47,091 nucleotides of DNA from a virus. A program made the translations under genes and the position numbers. The stretch's first letter is position 1. Each line of letters starts with the position of its first letter. Of this stretch, positions 33,711 through 41,486 are shown piece by piece. The stretch is taken from positions 1 to 47,091 of the IMG/VR virus record IMGVR_UViG_3300042691_037953; one strand, 5' to 3'. The notes below the pieces were generated by a model. The model made no database searches, was not told where the DNA came from, and worked only from the letters and a program-made list of their open reading frames with translations.

Positions 33711-34310
33711 ATGAAAAATATGTATATTCTGGCAAGTAAGCCAACGGCAGAAGAAAATGATAATGATGATAGCAACGAAGTGCAACAAATTAGCAACTCT
33801 ATCTTTTTCTACACCGATGTCAATAAACAATCTATTCTTAATCTCAATCAAAAACTTAAAACGATTGGAGCAGATTTAAACGCCACAGCTATGGTTCTGG
33901 ATATACCAGTTCCTGAACTAAAATTACATATCAATAGTAATGGCGGTAGTCTATTAGATGGTTTTGCTGCTGTAGACTATGTAAGAAATTGCAAAGCGCC
34001 CGTCCATTCTATTATTGAAGGTTCTGCTGCTTCTGCCGCAACCCTTATTTCAGTTGTTGCAAAGAAGAGGTCAATCAGCAAAAATTCATTCATGCTTATT
34101 CACCAACTTTCTGGTGGTATGTGGGGAAAGTTTGAAAGCATGAAAGATGATATGCAAAATTGCAATTTGTTCATGGATCGAATCAACGAGATTTATGGGC
34201 AATATACGAAAATTCCAAAAAATGTCTTAAAAGACATCTTAAAACGTGATATATATATGGATGCTAAAACTTGTCTCAAGTATGGTCTTGTAGACAAAAT
34301 TATTGAATAG
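33711..34310 (+). CDS. ClpP-like serine protease
   Basis: 199 aa. 'LKLHINSNGGSLLDGFAAVDYV', catalytic serine in 'EGSAASAATLI' (about Ser108), histidine in 'SFMLIHQLSGG' (about His131), late Asp in 'DIYMDAKTCLKYGLVD'. Standard S14 peptidase length. As the tmRNA adds a YALAA tag, a phage ClpP-like subunit just downstream is suggestive, but it may instead be a prohead protease-type homolog. Confidence 0.85.
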   Translation: MKNMYILASKPTAEENDNDDSNEVQQISNSIFFYTDVNKQSILNLNQKLKTIGADLNATAMVLDIPVPELKLHINSNGGSLLDGFAAVDYVRNCKAPVHSIIEGSAASAATLISVVAKKRSISKNSFMLIHQLSGGMWGKFESMKDDMQNCNLFMDRINEIYGQYTKIPKNVLKDILKRDIYMDAKTCLKYGLVDKIIE

Positions 34311-34319
34311 GAGAATAAT

Positions 34320-34571
34320 ATGAAGACACTAATCGCTGTAATTGCTCTATCAACCGCTGTTGCCTGTGGAAAGAAAGGTGAAGCCGTTCAAGTACCAACT
34401 ACCGCTGTAGTTGAACCTGCTAAGGTAGAAGCTGTACCAACTGAACCTGTTAAGGTTGTTTCTGGTGTTCAATCACCAGTCGTTGTTGAAGTTGTTGATG
34501 GCGGATCAGTAACACCATCAGAAACACCAGCTCCAGTTGTTCCAGCTCCACCAGCTTCACCAGTAAAGTAA
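34320..34571 (+). CDS. Proline/valine-rich lipoprotein, possible o-spanin-like
   Basis: 83 aa. Signal MKTLIAV-IALSTAVAC, cleavage before Cys16 (lipobox AVAC), then a Val/Pro-rich periplasmic tail. Size, lipid anchor and Pro content recall Rz1-type outer-membrane spanins, but no inner-membrane partner is evident. GGAG upstream. Confidence 0.6.
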   Translation: MKTLIAVIALSTAVACGKKGEAVQVPTTAVVEPAKVEAVPTEPVKVVSGVQSPVVVEVVDGGSVTPSETPAPVVPAPPASPVK

Positions 34572-34586
34572 AATAAGTAAAGAGTT

Positions 34587-34620
34587 TTAGGTTGTTCTCT
34601 ATAAAAACAACCTATTTAAT
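34587..34620 (+). terminator. Hairpin, weak terminator or processing site
   Basis: TAGGTTGTT pairs with AACAACCTA, followed by TTTAATG, directly before tRNA-Gly. Confidence 0.45.
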
Positions 34621-34694
34621 GCAGCTATGGTGTAGTGGTAACACACGATCCTTCCAAGTTCGTTTCGTCGGTTCGAATCCGACTAGCTGCTCCA
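34621..34694 (+). tRNA. tRNA-Gly(UCC)
   Basis: Acceptor GCAGCTA/TAGCTGC; anticodon CGATC CTTCCAA GTTCG (one mismatch); encoded CCA. Confidence 0.9.
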
Positions 34695-34702
34695 CAATTA
34701 GT

Positions 34703-34778
34703 GGGGGCATAGCTCATCTGGTAGAGCGCCAGCTTTGCAAGCTGGATGTGGCAGGTTCGAGTCCTGTTGCCTCCACCA
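34703..34778 (+). tRNA. tRNA-Ala(UGC)
   Basis: Acceptor GGGGGCA/TGCCTCC; D-arm AGCTCATCTGGTAGAGC; anticodon CCAGC TTTGCAA GCTGG; encoded CCA. Confidence 0.93.
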
Positions 34779-34794
34779 ACATAAAGGTAGCCAT

Positions 34795-34980
34795 ATGAAA
34801 TGTGAATGCTGCCACAAAGAAGGTTTTGTTTACGAAAGAAAAATCGTAGACGAAACCTTTCTTCTTTGTGAAGAATGTGATTGGTCGCCAGAAGACATTG
34901 AAGTTGCAAATGCAGTTGGAACTTTTATGATGGACTTAATCATAAAGGATATTAAAAATGGAAAACAAAGCAGTAACTAA
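34795..34980 (+). CDS. Zinc-ribbon protein
   Basis: 61 aa from ATG 34795: MKCECCHKEGFVYERK...LLCEECDWSPED. Two CxxC pairs of a zinc ribbon, then a helical tail. Follows tRNA-Ala by 16 bases. Function unknown. Confidence 0.68.
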   Translation: MKCECCHKEGFVYERKIVDETFLLCEECDWSPEDIEVANAVGTFMMDLIIKDIKNGKQSSN

Positions 34981-35212
34981 TATGTTCGGCGGTCTTCTTA
35001 CTGTCAAAGAAGTAATTGATAATCCTGATGGTTCTGCAACTGTAGTTTTTGAAGCAGACAAAGATTTCAGGAATGGATTTAAAGAATATTTTGGTTTAAA
35101 GCGCTGGTCACAAAAACGCTTTGATGAGTTTATGTGCGAAGCAATAGAAAGTTCAGTAAAGTATTATAAGGATCAGGAAGCAAATGACAAACTTAAGAAG
35201 AATCAAAGTTAA
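34958..35212 (+). CDS. Conserved phage hypothetical protein
   Basis: 84 aa: 'TVKEVIDNPDGSATVVFEADKDFRNGFKEYFGLKRWSQKRFDEFMCEAI' is a beta-hairpin plus helix pattern common in large phages. Overlaps both neighbours, so translation is coupled. Confidence 0.65.
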   Translation: MENKAVTNMFGGLLTVKEVIDNPDGSATVVFEADKDFRNGFKEYFGLKRWSQKRFDEFMCEAIESSVKYYKDQEANDKLKKNQS

Positions 35213-35447
35213 GAAAGAAAAATTTCATTTCATGAATGATATTCAAAGAATACATTTAATCTTAATTGAAAAAGGTTATTTTTCTACATTTGAAGAATGC
35301 GATGAGCTTTGGAGAATGTATTCTGAGGATCATTATTGCGCTGGTTGGGTTTCTATGCAAGGAAGCTCAGATCAAGAAATTTTTGATTGCATCCGTCCAT
35401 ATTTTGAGCCAATTGACAATTTCAGTCTTGACACAAAATTTATCTGA
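35184..35447 (+). CDS. Hypothetical protein
   Basis: 87 aa from ATG 35184 (AGGAAG upstream); an ATG at 35232 would give 71 aa. 'LILIEKGYFSTFEECDELWRMYSEDHYCAGWVSM' is seen in phage proteins of unknown role. Confidence 0.65.
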   Translation: MTNLRRIKVKKEKFHFMNDIQRIHLILIEKGYFSTFEECDELWRMYSEDHYCAGWVSMQGSSDQEIFDCIRPYFEPIDNFSLDTKFI

Positions 35448-35456
35448 TGCTATAGT
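35428..35456 (+). promoter_or_regulatory. Leaderless promoter of SpoU gene
   Basis: TTGACA, 17-bp spacer, TATAGT (35451-35456); ATG 35463 six bases downstream. Confidence 0.78.
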
Positions 35457-35462
35457 TGTGGC

Positions 35463-36020
35463 ATGAACACAGACACCCGCAACATTTCAGACAAATACAA
35501 GCATGATCGACTTACCAAGTGGACAACTGAATTAATTAAAAAAGATCTCCAGCAAAAAGCTTTTCCGTATGCAGTTCTTATGGAAAACTTTGCTGGAGAT
35601 TTTAATATTGGAACCGTGGTAAGAAACGCAAATGCGTTCAATGCCCGTTGTGTTTACTATTTAGGTAACAAGCACTATGATCGTAGAGGCACGGTGGGAA
35701 CGCATCACTACACAGATGTAATTCGTTTAAAGACGCGAGAAGAACTTATCAAACTCAAGGAGGAATACACCCTTGTTGGCGTTGAGAATAGCGTTAGCTC
35801 TGCTATCTCTCTGGATAAGTTTGAATGGTCTAGCAATACTCTACTTATCATTGGTGAAGAGGGCGTCGGAATCACACCAGAAACGCTTGAACTTTGTGAT
35901 CGTTTTGTTTATATTCCCCAATTTGGCAGCGTCAGAAGTCTTAATGCTGGCGTGGCTTCTGGGATTGTTATGAATGACCTTGTGACAAAGATTGGAACAA
36001 ATAATGTTATCACCACTTGA
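35463..36020 (+). CDS. TrmH/SpoU family RNA 2'-O-methyltransferase
   Basis: 185 aa. The three SPOUT motifs are visible: 'FNIGTVVRNANAFNA', 'LLIIGEEGVGITPE', and 'RSLNAGVASGIVMNDL'. Uses SAM to methylate tRNA or rRNA ribose. Likely translated leaderless. Could maintain the phage tRNAs or modify ribosomes. Overlaps purB by 17 bases. Confidence 0.82.
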   Translation: MNTDTRNISDKYKHDRLTKWTTELIKKDLQQKAFPYAVLMENFAGDFNIGTVVRNANAFNARCVYYLGNKHYDRRGTVGTHHYTDVIRLKTREELIKLKEEYTLVGVENSVSSAISLDKFEWSSNTLLIIGEEGVGITPETLELCDRFVYIPQFGSVRSLNAGVASGIVMNDLVTKIGTNNVITT

Positions 36021-37284
36021 TGATCGCTACCTTGAAAAGGTACGAGAACTCCACGATTATTTTAGCGAAGACGCACAATTAAAGTTAAAAACTCAAATTG
36101 AGATTGATTATTTTGTTGCTCTTTGCGAAGAACTTGACTTAGAGTTTTCAGAAGAAAATCTCAAAGATATTACGTATATTTATGGCGATATTATGCCAAT
36201 TGCAATTAAGTTGAAAGAGGAAGAAACAAAACACGATATCAAAGCTATAGAATACTATCTTAGGAAAAGGTTCCAAAATTTTGGTATCCCTCACGACCAT
36301 ATGATTCATTTTGGTTTGACTTCGCAAGATGTTAATAGTCTTGCAACAAGTATTACTCTTGATCGCTTTAACCAAAGTGAAATGTCATACTATATGAATG
36401 AAATTATTAATGCTCTTCATGACTTTAGTGAAAAAAATAAGTGTGTATTTCCTGCACGCACTCATGGACAATTAGCGGTTCCAACTACTTTTGAAAAAGA
36501 AATGCGCGTGTTCATTTCCAGAATTGATAGCATATGGAATGAAACTACAGATTTTCATTTTAAAGCTAAATTTGGTGGAGCAGTTGGAAATTTAAGCGCG
36601 CATTACATAGCTTATCCAGATCACGATTGGCATGCCTTTATCGATCGTTTTCTAAGAAGATATGATATTGATCCCGAGTTGTACACAACACAAGTAGCAA
36701 ACAATAAAAGCATCAGCGAATATTTTGATCGTATTCGTATGACAAATAATATTTTGATTGATTTATGCCGTGACATCTGGATGTACAATTCTTATGGGTA
36801 CTTCAACCAAAAAGTAACAGCGGATGAGATTGGTTCTTCAACAATGCCACAAAAAGTTAATCCAATCCGCTTTGAGAACGCAGAAGGCAATCTTGAATTA
36901 GCAAATTGTTTGTTATCTTTTATGTCTGATAAACTACAAATTTCTAGAATGCAACGCGATCTTTCAGACACAACCATCGTGAGAAACATTGGTGTTGCCA
37001 TCGGGCATTCAGTAGTAGCCTATAAATCGCTGCTAGCGGGTCTAGAAACGCTTTCAATAAACATCAAGGCAGTTGATAGGGATCTTTCTAACAGAGGGCT
37101 TCTGGCAGAGGCTTATCAAATTCTTTTAAAGAAAGAAAATATTAAAGATAGCTATGAACTAATTAAGGCGATGGAACGTGATGGTAAAACCATTGATGAT
37201 TTAAAATTATCAGATGAGTTGAAACAAAAGCTAAAAGATGTTACAATATATCATTATGTTACCCACATAAGGGAAACCAATTAA
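36004..37284 (+). CDS. purB: Adenylosuccinate lyase
   Basis: 426 aa from ATG 36004 (family-typical MLSPLDDRY). 'TSQDVNSLATS' and 'GSSTMPQKVNPIRFENAEGNL' near residue 275 are the ASL/fumarase signature. Converts adenylosuccinate to AMP (and SAICAR to AICAR). Full length. Rare in phages; would boost purine supply. Overlaps phoH by one base. Confidence 0.9.
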   Translation: MLSPLDDRYLEKVRELHDYFSEDAQLKLKTQIEIDYFVALCEELDLEFSEENLKDITYIYGDIMPIAIKLKEEETKHDIKAIEYYLRKRFQNFGIPHDHMIHFGLTSQDVNSLATSITLDRFNQSEMSYYMNEIINALHDFSEKNKCVFPARTHGQLAVPTTFEKEMRVFISRIDSIWNETTDFHFKAKFGGAVGNLSAHYIAYPDHDWHAFIDRFLRRYDIDPELYTTQVANNKSISEYFDRIRMTNNILIDLCRDIWMYNSYGYFNQKVTADEIGSSTMPQKVNPIRFENAEGNLELANCLLSFMSDKLQISRMQRDLSDTTIVRNIGVAIGHSVVAYKSLLAGLETLSINIKAVDRDLSNRGLLAEAYQILLKKENIKDSYELIKAMERDGKTIDDLKLSDELKQKLKDVTIYHYVTHIRETN

Positions 37285-38594
37285 TGTCAAAAAAAATCTA
37301 TGTTCTAGATACAAATGTTCTACTTAGTGATTTTAATGCACTATATGCGTTTAAAAACAACGATCTTGTTATCCCACTAAAAGTATTAGAAGAAATTGAT
37401 AAACATAAAAAGCGTCAAGACGGCGTTGGTGCAAACGCAAGACAAGTAATTCGTGAATTAGATAAATTAAGAGAAAAAGGTAATTTATCTGAAGGCGTAA
37501 AGTTAGGCGCTAGAAAAGGAACTTTAGCTGCAAAAAGCTATGGAGATTACAGACTTCCATCCGATATGAGCATGGAAGACCCAGACAATCAAATCTTAGC
37601 CACAGTTTTAAATTGCTCTGCATCTAATAAAGACACGCCAGTAGTAATAGTTTCTCAAGACATTAATGTTCGTGTCAAAGCAGATGCTTTAGGTCTTACA
37701 GCAGAAGACTACACTACAAATCAAATTGTAGATAAAGCCGAAGAAGTCTATACTGGATTTGTACAACACCTTGTTGATGATGCAATTATTGATCGTTTTT
37801 ATTCTGGTGAAAAACTTTCTCTAGAAGAAAAAGATATTAAACTACATCCAAATCAATATGTAATGTTAGTATCAAACGCAAATGAAAAAAAGACCGCACT
37901 TGCACGTTTTAAAAACTATAATCATCCACTTTCTAAGGTAAAAGAATACAAAGAAGGAATTTGGGATGTGCGACCAAAAAATAAAGAGCAGCAATTTGCC
38001 TTTGATCTGCTAATGGATCAAGATGTTAAGATTGTTTCGCTTGTTGGTCGTGCTGGATGCGGTAAAACACTCATCGCATTGGCGGCTGGTCTGAAGCAAA
38101 TTCTTGACGATGCGACATACAAGAAACTTATTGTATCTCGTCCAGTCCAACCAATGGGCAGAGATATCGGATTTCTGCCTGGAACTCTAGAAGAAAAGAT
38201 GATGCCTTGGATTGCACCAATTCAAGACAACTTAGAATTTCTTATGGGTGATGATAAAGAGCATATGAAGATGTTACAAGAGCAAGGAACAATTGAAATT
38301 GAAGCTCTAACATTTATCCGTGGTCGCTCAATTTCAAATGCTTTCATTATCATCGATGAAGCCCAGAACTTAACAATGCACGAATTAAAGACTATTATTA
38401 CAAGAGTTGGCGAAGGAACAAAAATTATTCTAACAGGCGATATTGATCAAATTGATAGCGCGTTTCTTGACGCAACAAACAATGGTTTGACTTATGCTGT
38501 TGAAAAGTTCAAACCATATGAATTAGCTGGTCACATTTCATTACAAAAAGGCGAACGGAGTGCAGTTGCCACGCTAGCAGCTCAAGTATTATAA
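37284..38594 (+). CDS. phoH: PIN-PhoH fusion ATPase
   Basis: 436 aa. N-terminal PIN domain 'YVLDTNVLLSDFNALYAF'; C-terminal PhoH-like ATPase: Walker A GRAGCGKT near residue 256, Walker B 'FIIIDEAQNLTMHE' near 355, 'ILTGDIDQID' sensor. PhoH2-type proteins are RNA helicase/RNase. Widespread in marine phages as a marker gene. Confidence 0.9.
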   Translation: MSKKIYVLDTNVLLSDFNALYAFKNNDLVIPLKVLEEIDKHKKRQDGVGANARQVIRELDKLREKGNLSEGVKLGARKGTLAAKSYGDYRLPSDMSMEDPDNQILATVLNCSASNKDTPVVIVSQDINVRVKADALGLTAEDYTTNQIVDKAEEVYTGFVQHLVDDAIIDRFYSGEKLSLEEKDIKLHPNQYVMLVSNANEKKTALARFKNYNHPLSKVKEYKEGIWDVRPKNKEQQFAFDLLMDQDVKIVSLVGRAGCGKTLIALAAGLKQILDDATYKKLIVSRPVQPMGRDIGFLPGTLEEKMMPWIAPIQDNLEFLMGDDKEHMKMLQEQGTIEIEALTFIRGRSISNAFIIIDEAQNLTMHELKTIITRVGEGTKIILTGDIDQIDSAFLDATNNGLTYAVEKFKPYELAGHISLQKGERSAVATLAAQVL

Positions 38595-38603
38595 GAGGAA
38601 AAT

Positions 38604-38876
38604 ATGGAAAGCGTAGAAAACCCAACACTAAAAGAAACAGTTCAAAAAGATACAGAGTTAAAAACTTGGTTAGTAAACTATGTTGGAAACAAGCTAAACC
38701 CACAAGATGGCAATATTACAGTAGAGATGATTGTTGAAGTTATAGCCAAAGAGTTCCCAGAATTTTTAATGGTCGTGGCAGAGGAAAATTTTATTCGTGG
38801 TTATGAACAAGCTGCTTTAGATTTTGAAACAGCGAATCAAAAAGGTAAAAAACTTAATAAGCGCAACAAAAAATGA
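38604..38876 (+). CDS. Conserved phage hypothetical protein
   Basis: 90 aa, acidic-helical body with a Lys-rich C-terminus (KGKKLNKRNKK). 'TWLVNYVGNKLNPQDGNITVEMIVEVIAKEFPEFLMVVAEENFIRGY' recurs in large phages next to phoH-type genes, as far as I recall. AGAGG upstream. Function unknown. Confidence 0.65.
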   Translation: MESVENPTLKETVQKDTELKTWLVNYVGNKLNPQDGNITVEMIVEVIAKEFPEFLMVVAEENFIRGYEQAALDFETANQKGKKLNKRNKK

Positions 38877-39550
38877 GCAACGTAAAAGCAATGATGGAAT
38901 CATACAATAGAATGAAAAAAGCTCGTAAAGAATTTTTTATAAATGGCGTTCTTTTTTTTGTAAGTGATCCATTGCCCGATGGGGTTGAACCTTTAGCAGT
39001 TAAAAAACGAATAGAAAAAAAAATACCAAAAAAATTGTTTCAAAATCTAGATTATATTTTTGTTGGAGATTTTCCTGAATTAAAATTACGTGACGTTCAA
39101 TCAGTTTATATGCGCGGAGCAATTTATATTAATCACGAAAATCAAACAGAAGATGGACTTTATAAAGCGATAATTCATGAGTTGGCGCATTCCATAGAAA
39201 CAACTTTTGGCTCTAAAATATATGAAGACAATGAAGTTGCTGCCGAATTTGTTGGTAAAAGAAAGCAGTTGAGGTCGATTTTAAAAACTCAAGGATATGA
39301 ACTAAAGGATCCAACAATTTTCATTAGAACAGAATATAACCCGGAGTTCGATAGCTTCTTGTATAAAGAGGTTGGATATGATAAATTAAATCAATTGTGT
39401 ACTGGATTGTTTGCCTCTCCATATGGTGCCACTTCTCTAAGAGAATATTTTGCAAATGGGTTCGAACACTTCTTTTTACAGGATGTAATATATCTATCTA
39501 AAATTAGTCCAAAATTATACTCAAAAATTTTAAGCTTGACAAGTAAATAA
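38873..39550 (+). CDS. Zinc metallopeptidase-like protein
   Basis: 225 aa, ATGA overlap. 'KAIIHELAHSIETTFGSKIY' has the HExxH zinc motif (HELAH) and a downstream 'SLREYFANGFEHFFL' likely provides the third ligand (Glu), a gluzincin-like layout. Phage peptidases of this type may mature virion proteins or attack host proteins. Confidence 0.72.
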   Translation: MSNVKAMMESYNRMKKARKEFFINGVLFFVSDPLPDGVEPLAVKKRIEKKIPKKLFQNLDYIFVGDFPELKLRDVQSVYMRGAIYINHENQTEDGLYKAIIHELAHSIETTFGSKIYEDNEVAAEFVGKRKQLRSILKTQGYELKDPTIFIRTEYNPEFDSFLYKEVGYDKLNQLCTGLFASPYGATSLREYFANGFEHFFLQDVIYLSKISPKLYSKILSLTSK

Positions 39551-39564
39551 TTCTCCGCTATACT
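39536..39564 (+). promoter_or_regulatory. Promoter of PD-(D/E)XK gene
   Basis: TTGACA, 17-bp spacer, TATACT (39559-39564), overlapping the 3' end of the metallopeptidase gene. Confidence 0.8.
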
Positions 39565-39584
39565 GTAGGCAGAGGATGAATGCT

Positions 39585-40358
39585 ATGTCACATATTTCTT
39601 ATTCTGCACTTAAAGTTTTTAATGAATGCCCCTATAAATTTAAATTATTGTATGAAGATAAAGTTCCAAGAGCTAATGGATCTGAGTATACTGCGTTTGG
39701 AACGTCTTTACATGAAGCGGCTGAATTAAAAGTTCAAGACGCTTCTGTGAATGAAATTGAAGTGTTTACTAACAAGTTTGAGTCCGAGATCAAGCTCCTA
39801 AAAGACCAAAACGTTCCTGTTGATGAAAAGCTTTTAATTGAAATGCGTGAGCAAGGTAAAAAACTTGCTCCAATGATTATTCCTGCATTGACAAAACAAT
39901 TTGGTGAATTTACATTAATGGCTGCGGAGGAAGATATTCTGGAGGCTATTAAAGAAATTCCTGAACTGAATTATAACTTCAAAGGTTTTATTGATTTAAT
40001 TATTAAAACTCCTGACGATAAAATTCATATTCTTGATTGGAAAAGTTGTGCATGGGGCTGGAACGCAAAAAAGAAAAGCGATCCTATGGTCACTTATCAA
40101 CTAACATTTTATAAACATTTCTATTCTCAGAAGCACAACGTCGATCCTAAAAGTATTGAAACTTATTTTGCCCTTCTTAAAAGAACTGCGAAGAAAGACA
40201 ATGTTGAAATTTTTCGTGTTACAAGCGGTTCCAAAAAAACGCAAAATGCATTTAACATGCTTAAGAAGGCTCTCTATAATATTGATAAAAAGAACTTTCC
40301 AAAAAATCGCATGAGCTGTACTTATTGCGAATTTAAAAAGACAGAACATTGCCCATAG
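39585..40358 (+). CDS. PD-(D/E)XK exonuclease (RecB/Cas4-like)
   Basis: 257 aa from ATG 39585 (AGAGG nine bases upstream). 'SYSALKVFNECPYKFKLLYEDKVP' and 'TAFGTSLHEAAEL', then 'FKGFIDLIIKTPDDKIHILDWKS' (ID...DWKS active site), 'TYQLTFYKHF', and a C-terminal 'SCTYCEFKKTEHCP' Fe-S-type Cys cluster. Likely a 5'-3' or RecB-like DNA exonuclease for recombination or host-DNA degradation. Confidence 0.85.
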   Translation: MSHISYSALKVFNECPYKFKLLYEDKVPRANGSEYTAFGTSLHEAAELKVQDASVNEIEVFTNKFESEIKLLKDQNVPVDEKLLIEMREQGKKLAPMIIPALTKQFGEFTLMAAEEDILEAIKEIPELNYNFKGFIDLIIKTPDDKIHILDWKSCAWGWNAKKKSDPMVTYQLTFYKHFYSQKHNVDPKSIETYFALLKRTAKKDNVEIFRVTSGSKKTQNAFNMLKKALYNIDKKNFPKNRMSCTYCEFKKTEHCP

Positions 40359-40504
40359 TAAAATATAGAATAGTTTTTTTTATAATCAAAACAGAACCTC
40401 CTATTCACATAGAAATAACTTCTACTGAAAAGCAAGTTAATGAAATAGCAGAAATATTAGGAAACTATTATAAAGCTAAGGGTATAGATATCATAAAGGT
40501 ATAA
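40349..40504 (+). CDS. Small hypothetical protein, TTG start
   Basis: 51 aa if translated from TTG 40349, overlapping the previous stop. 'IVFFIIKTEPPIHIEITSTEKQVNEIAEILGNYYKAKG' is a beta-alpha pattern. Fills the gap before gmd. No strong SD. Confidence 0.45.
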   Translation: MPIVKYRIVFFIIKTEPPIHIEITSTEKQVNEIAEILGNYYKAKGIDIIKV

Positions 40505-40505
40505 A

Positions 40506-41486
40506 ATGAAAACAGCGATTATTACTGGAATAAATGGACAAGATGGAAGTTTTTTAGCAGAATTACTTTTAGAAAAAAACTATAAGGTCGTTGGAATCGT
40601 TAGAAGATCTTCAATAGAAGACAAAAAATTATTTAATATTGAACATTTATTATGTAATCCAAACCTAACAATAGAAAATGGAGATCTGACAGATAGTGCT
40701 TCTCTATGGAAAATTATAAATACTTATAAACCAGATGAATTTTATAATTTAGCGGCACAAAGCCACGTTGGAGCATCCTTCACAAGCCCAGAAAGTACTT
40801 TTCAAATAAACGCTAGTGGAGTACTAAATTGCCTAGAGGCAATAAGAAATATTTCTCCAAATACGAAATTCTATCAAGCATCAACTTCTGAAATGTATGG
40901 AGACAATAGCACTGCTCCACAAAATGAAAATACTCCGTTTTCTCCAGTTTCTCCTTATGCATGTTCTAAAGTAGCAGCACACAATTTAGTTATAAATTAT
41001 CGTAAGGCATATGGATTATTTTCTTGTAATGGTATCCTTTTTAATCACGAAAGCGAACGTCGAGGAGAACAGTTTGTTACTAGAAAAATTACTAAAGCCG
41101 CTGCAAGAATTACGTTGGGGCTTCAAAAAGAACTGCGTCTTGGAAATTTAGAAGCAAAGCGCGATTGGGGATATGCAAAAGAATATGTTGAAGTTATGTG
41201 GAAAATGATGCAACATGAAATTGCAGATGATTATGTTGTTGGAACTGGAAAAACTCATACAATAAAGGATTTTATAACTTGTGTTTCTGAAATTGCTGGT
41301 TATGATATAATGAAGCACGTTGTTATTGACGAAAATTTTAAACGTCCAAGCGAGGTGCCGTTGCTTCAGGCAAATCCTACAAAAGCAAAAAATATTCTTG
41401 GATGGAAGCCAAGTATCGAATTAAAACAATTAGCAAAAATAATGTATGATAATGACCTAGAAAAGGAAAAACAAAATGTCAGATAA
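40506..41486 (+). CDS. gmd: GDP-mannose 4,6-dehydratase-like SDR
   Basis: 326 aa. NAD(P)-binding 'TGINGQDGSFLAELLLEKNY', 'YNLAAQSHVGASF', 'TSEMYGD', catalytic YACSK, and 'NHESERRGEQFVTRKIT' are Gmd hallmarks. Makes GDP-4-keto-6-deoxymannose, precursor of fucose/perosamine-type sugars. Opens the glycosylation cluster. Overlaps the next gene. Confidence 0.88.
   Translation: MKTAIITGINGQDGSFLAELLLEKNYKVVGIVRRSSIEDKKLFNIEHLLCNPNLTIENGDLTDSASLWKIINTYKPDEFYNLAAQSHVGASFTSPESTFQINASGVLNCLEAIRNISPNTKFYQASTSEMYGDNSTAPQNENTPFSPVSPYACSKVAAHNLVINYRKAYGLFSCNGILFNHESERRGEQFVTRKITKAAARITLGLQKELRLGNLEAKRDWGYAKEYVEVMWKMMQHEIADDYVVGTGKTHTIKDFITCVSEIAGYDIMKHVVIDENFKRPSEVPLLQANPTKAKNILGWKPSIELKQLAKIMYDNDLEKEKQNVR

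Noticed and set aside
34625-34909. Minus-strand ORF across tRNA-Gly and tRNA-Ala
   Set aside because: Contains GNRTRTC-like residues that arise from antisense tRNA T-arms, a common false gene.
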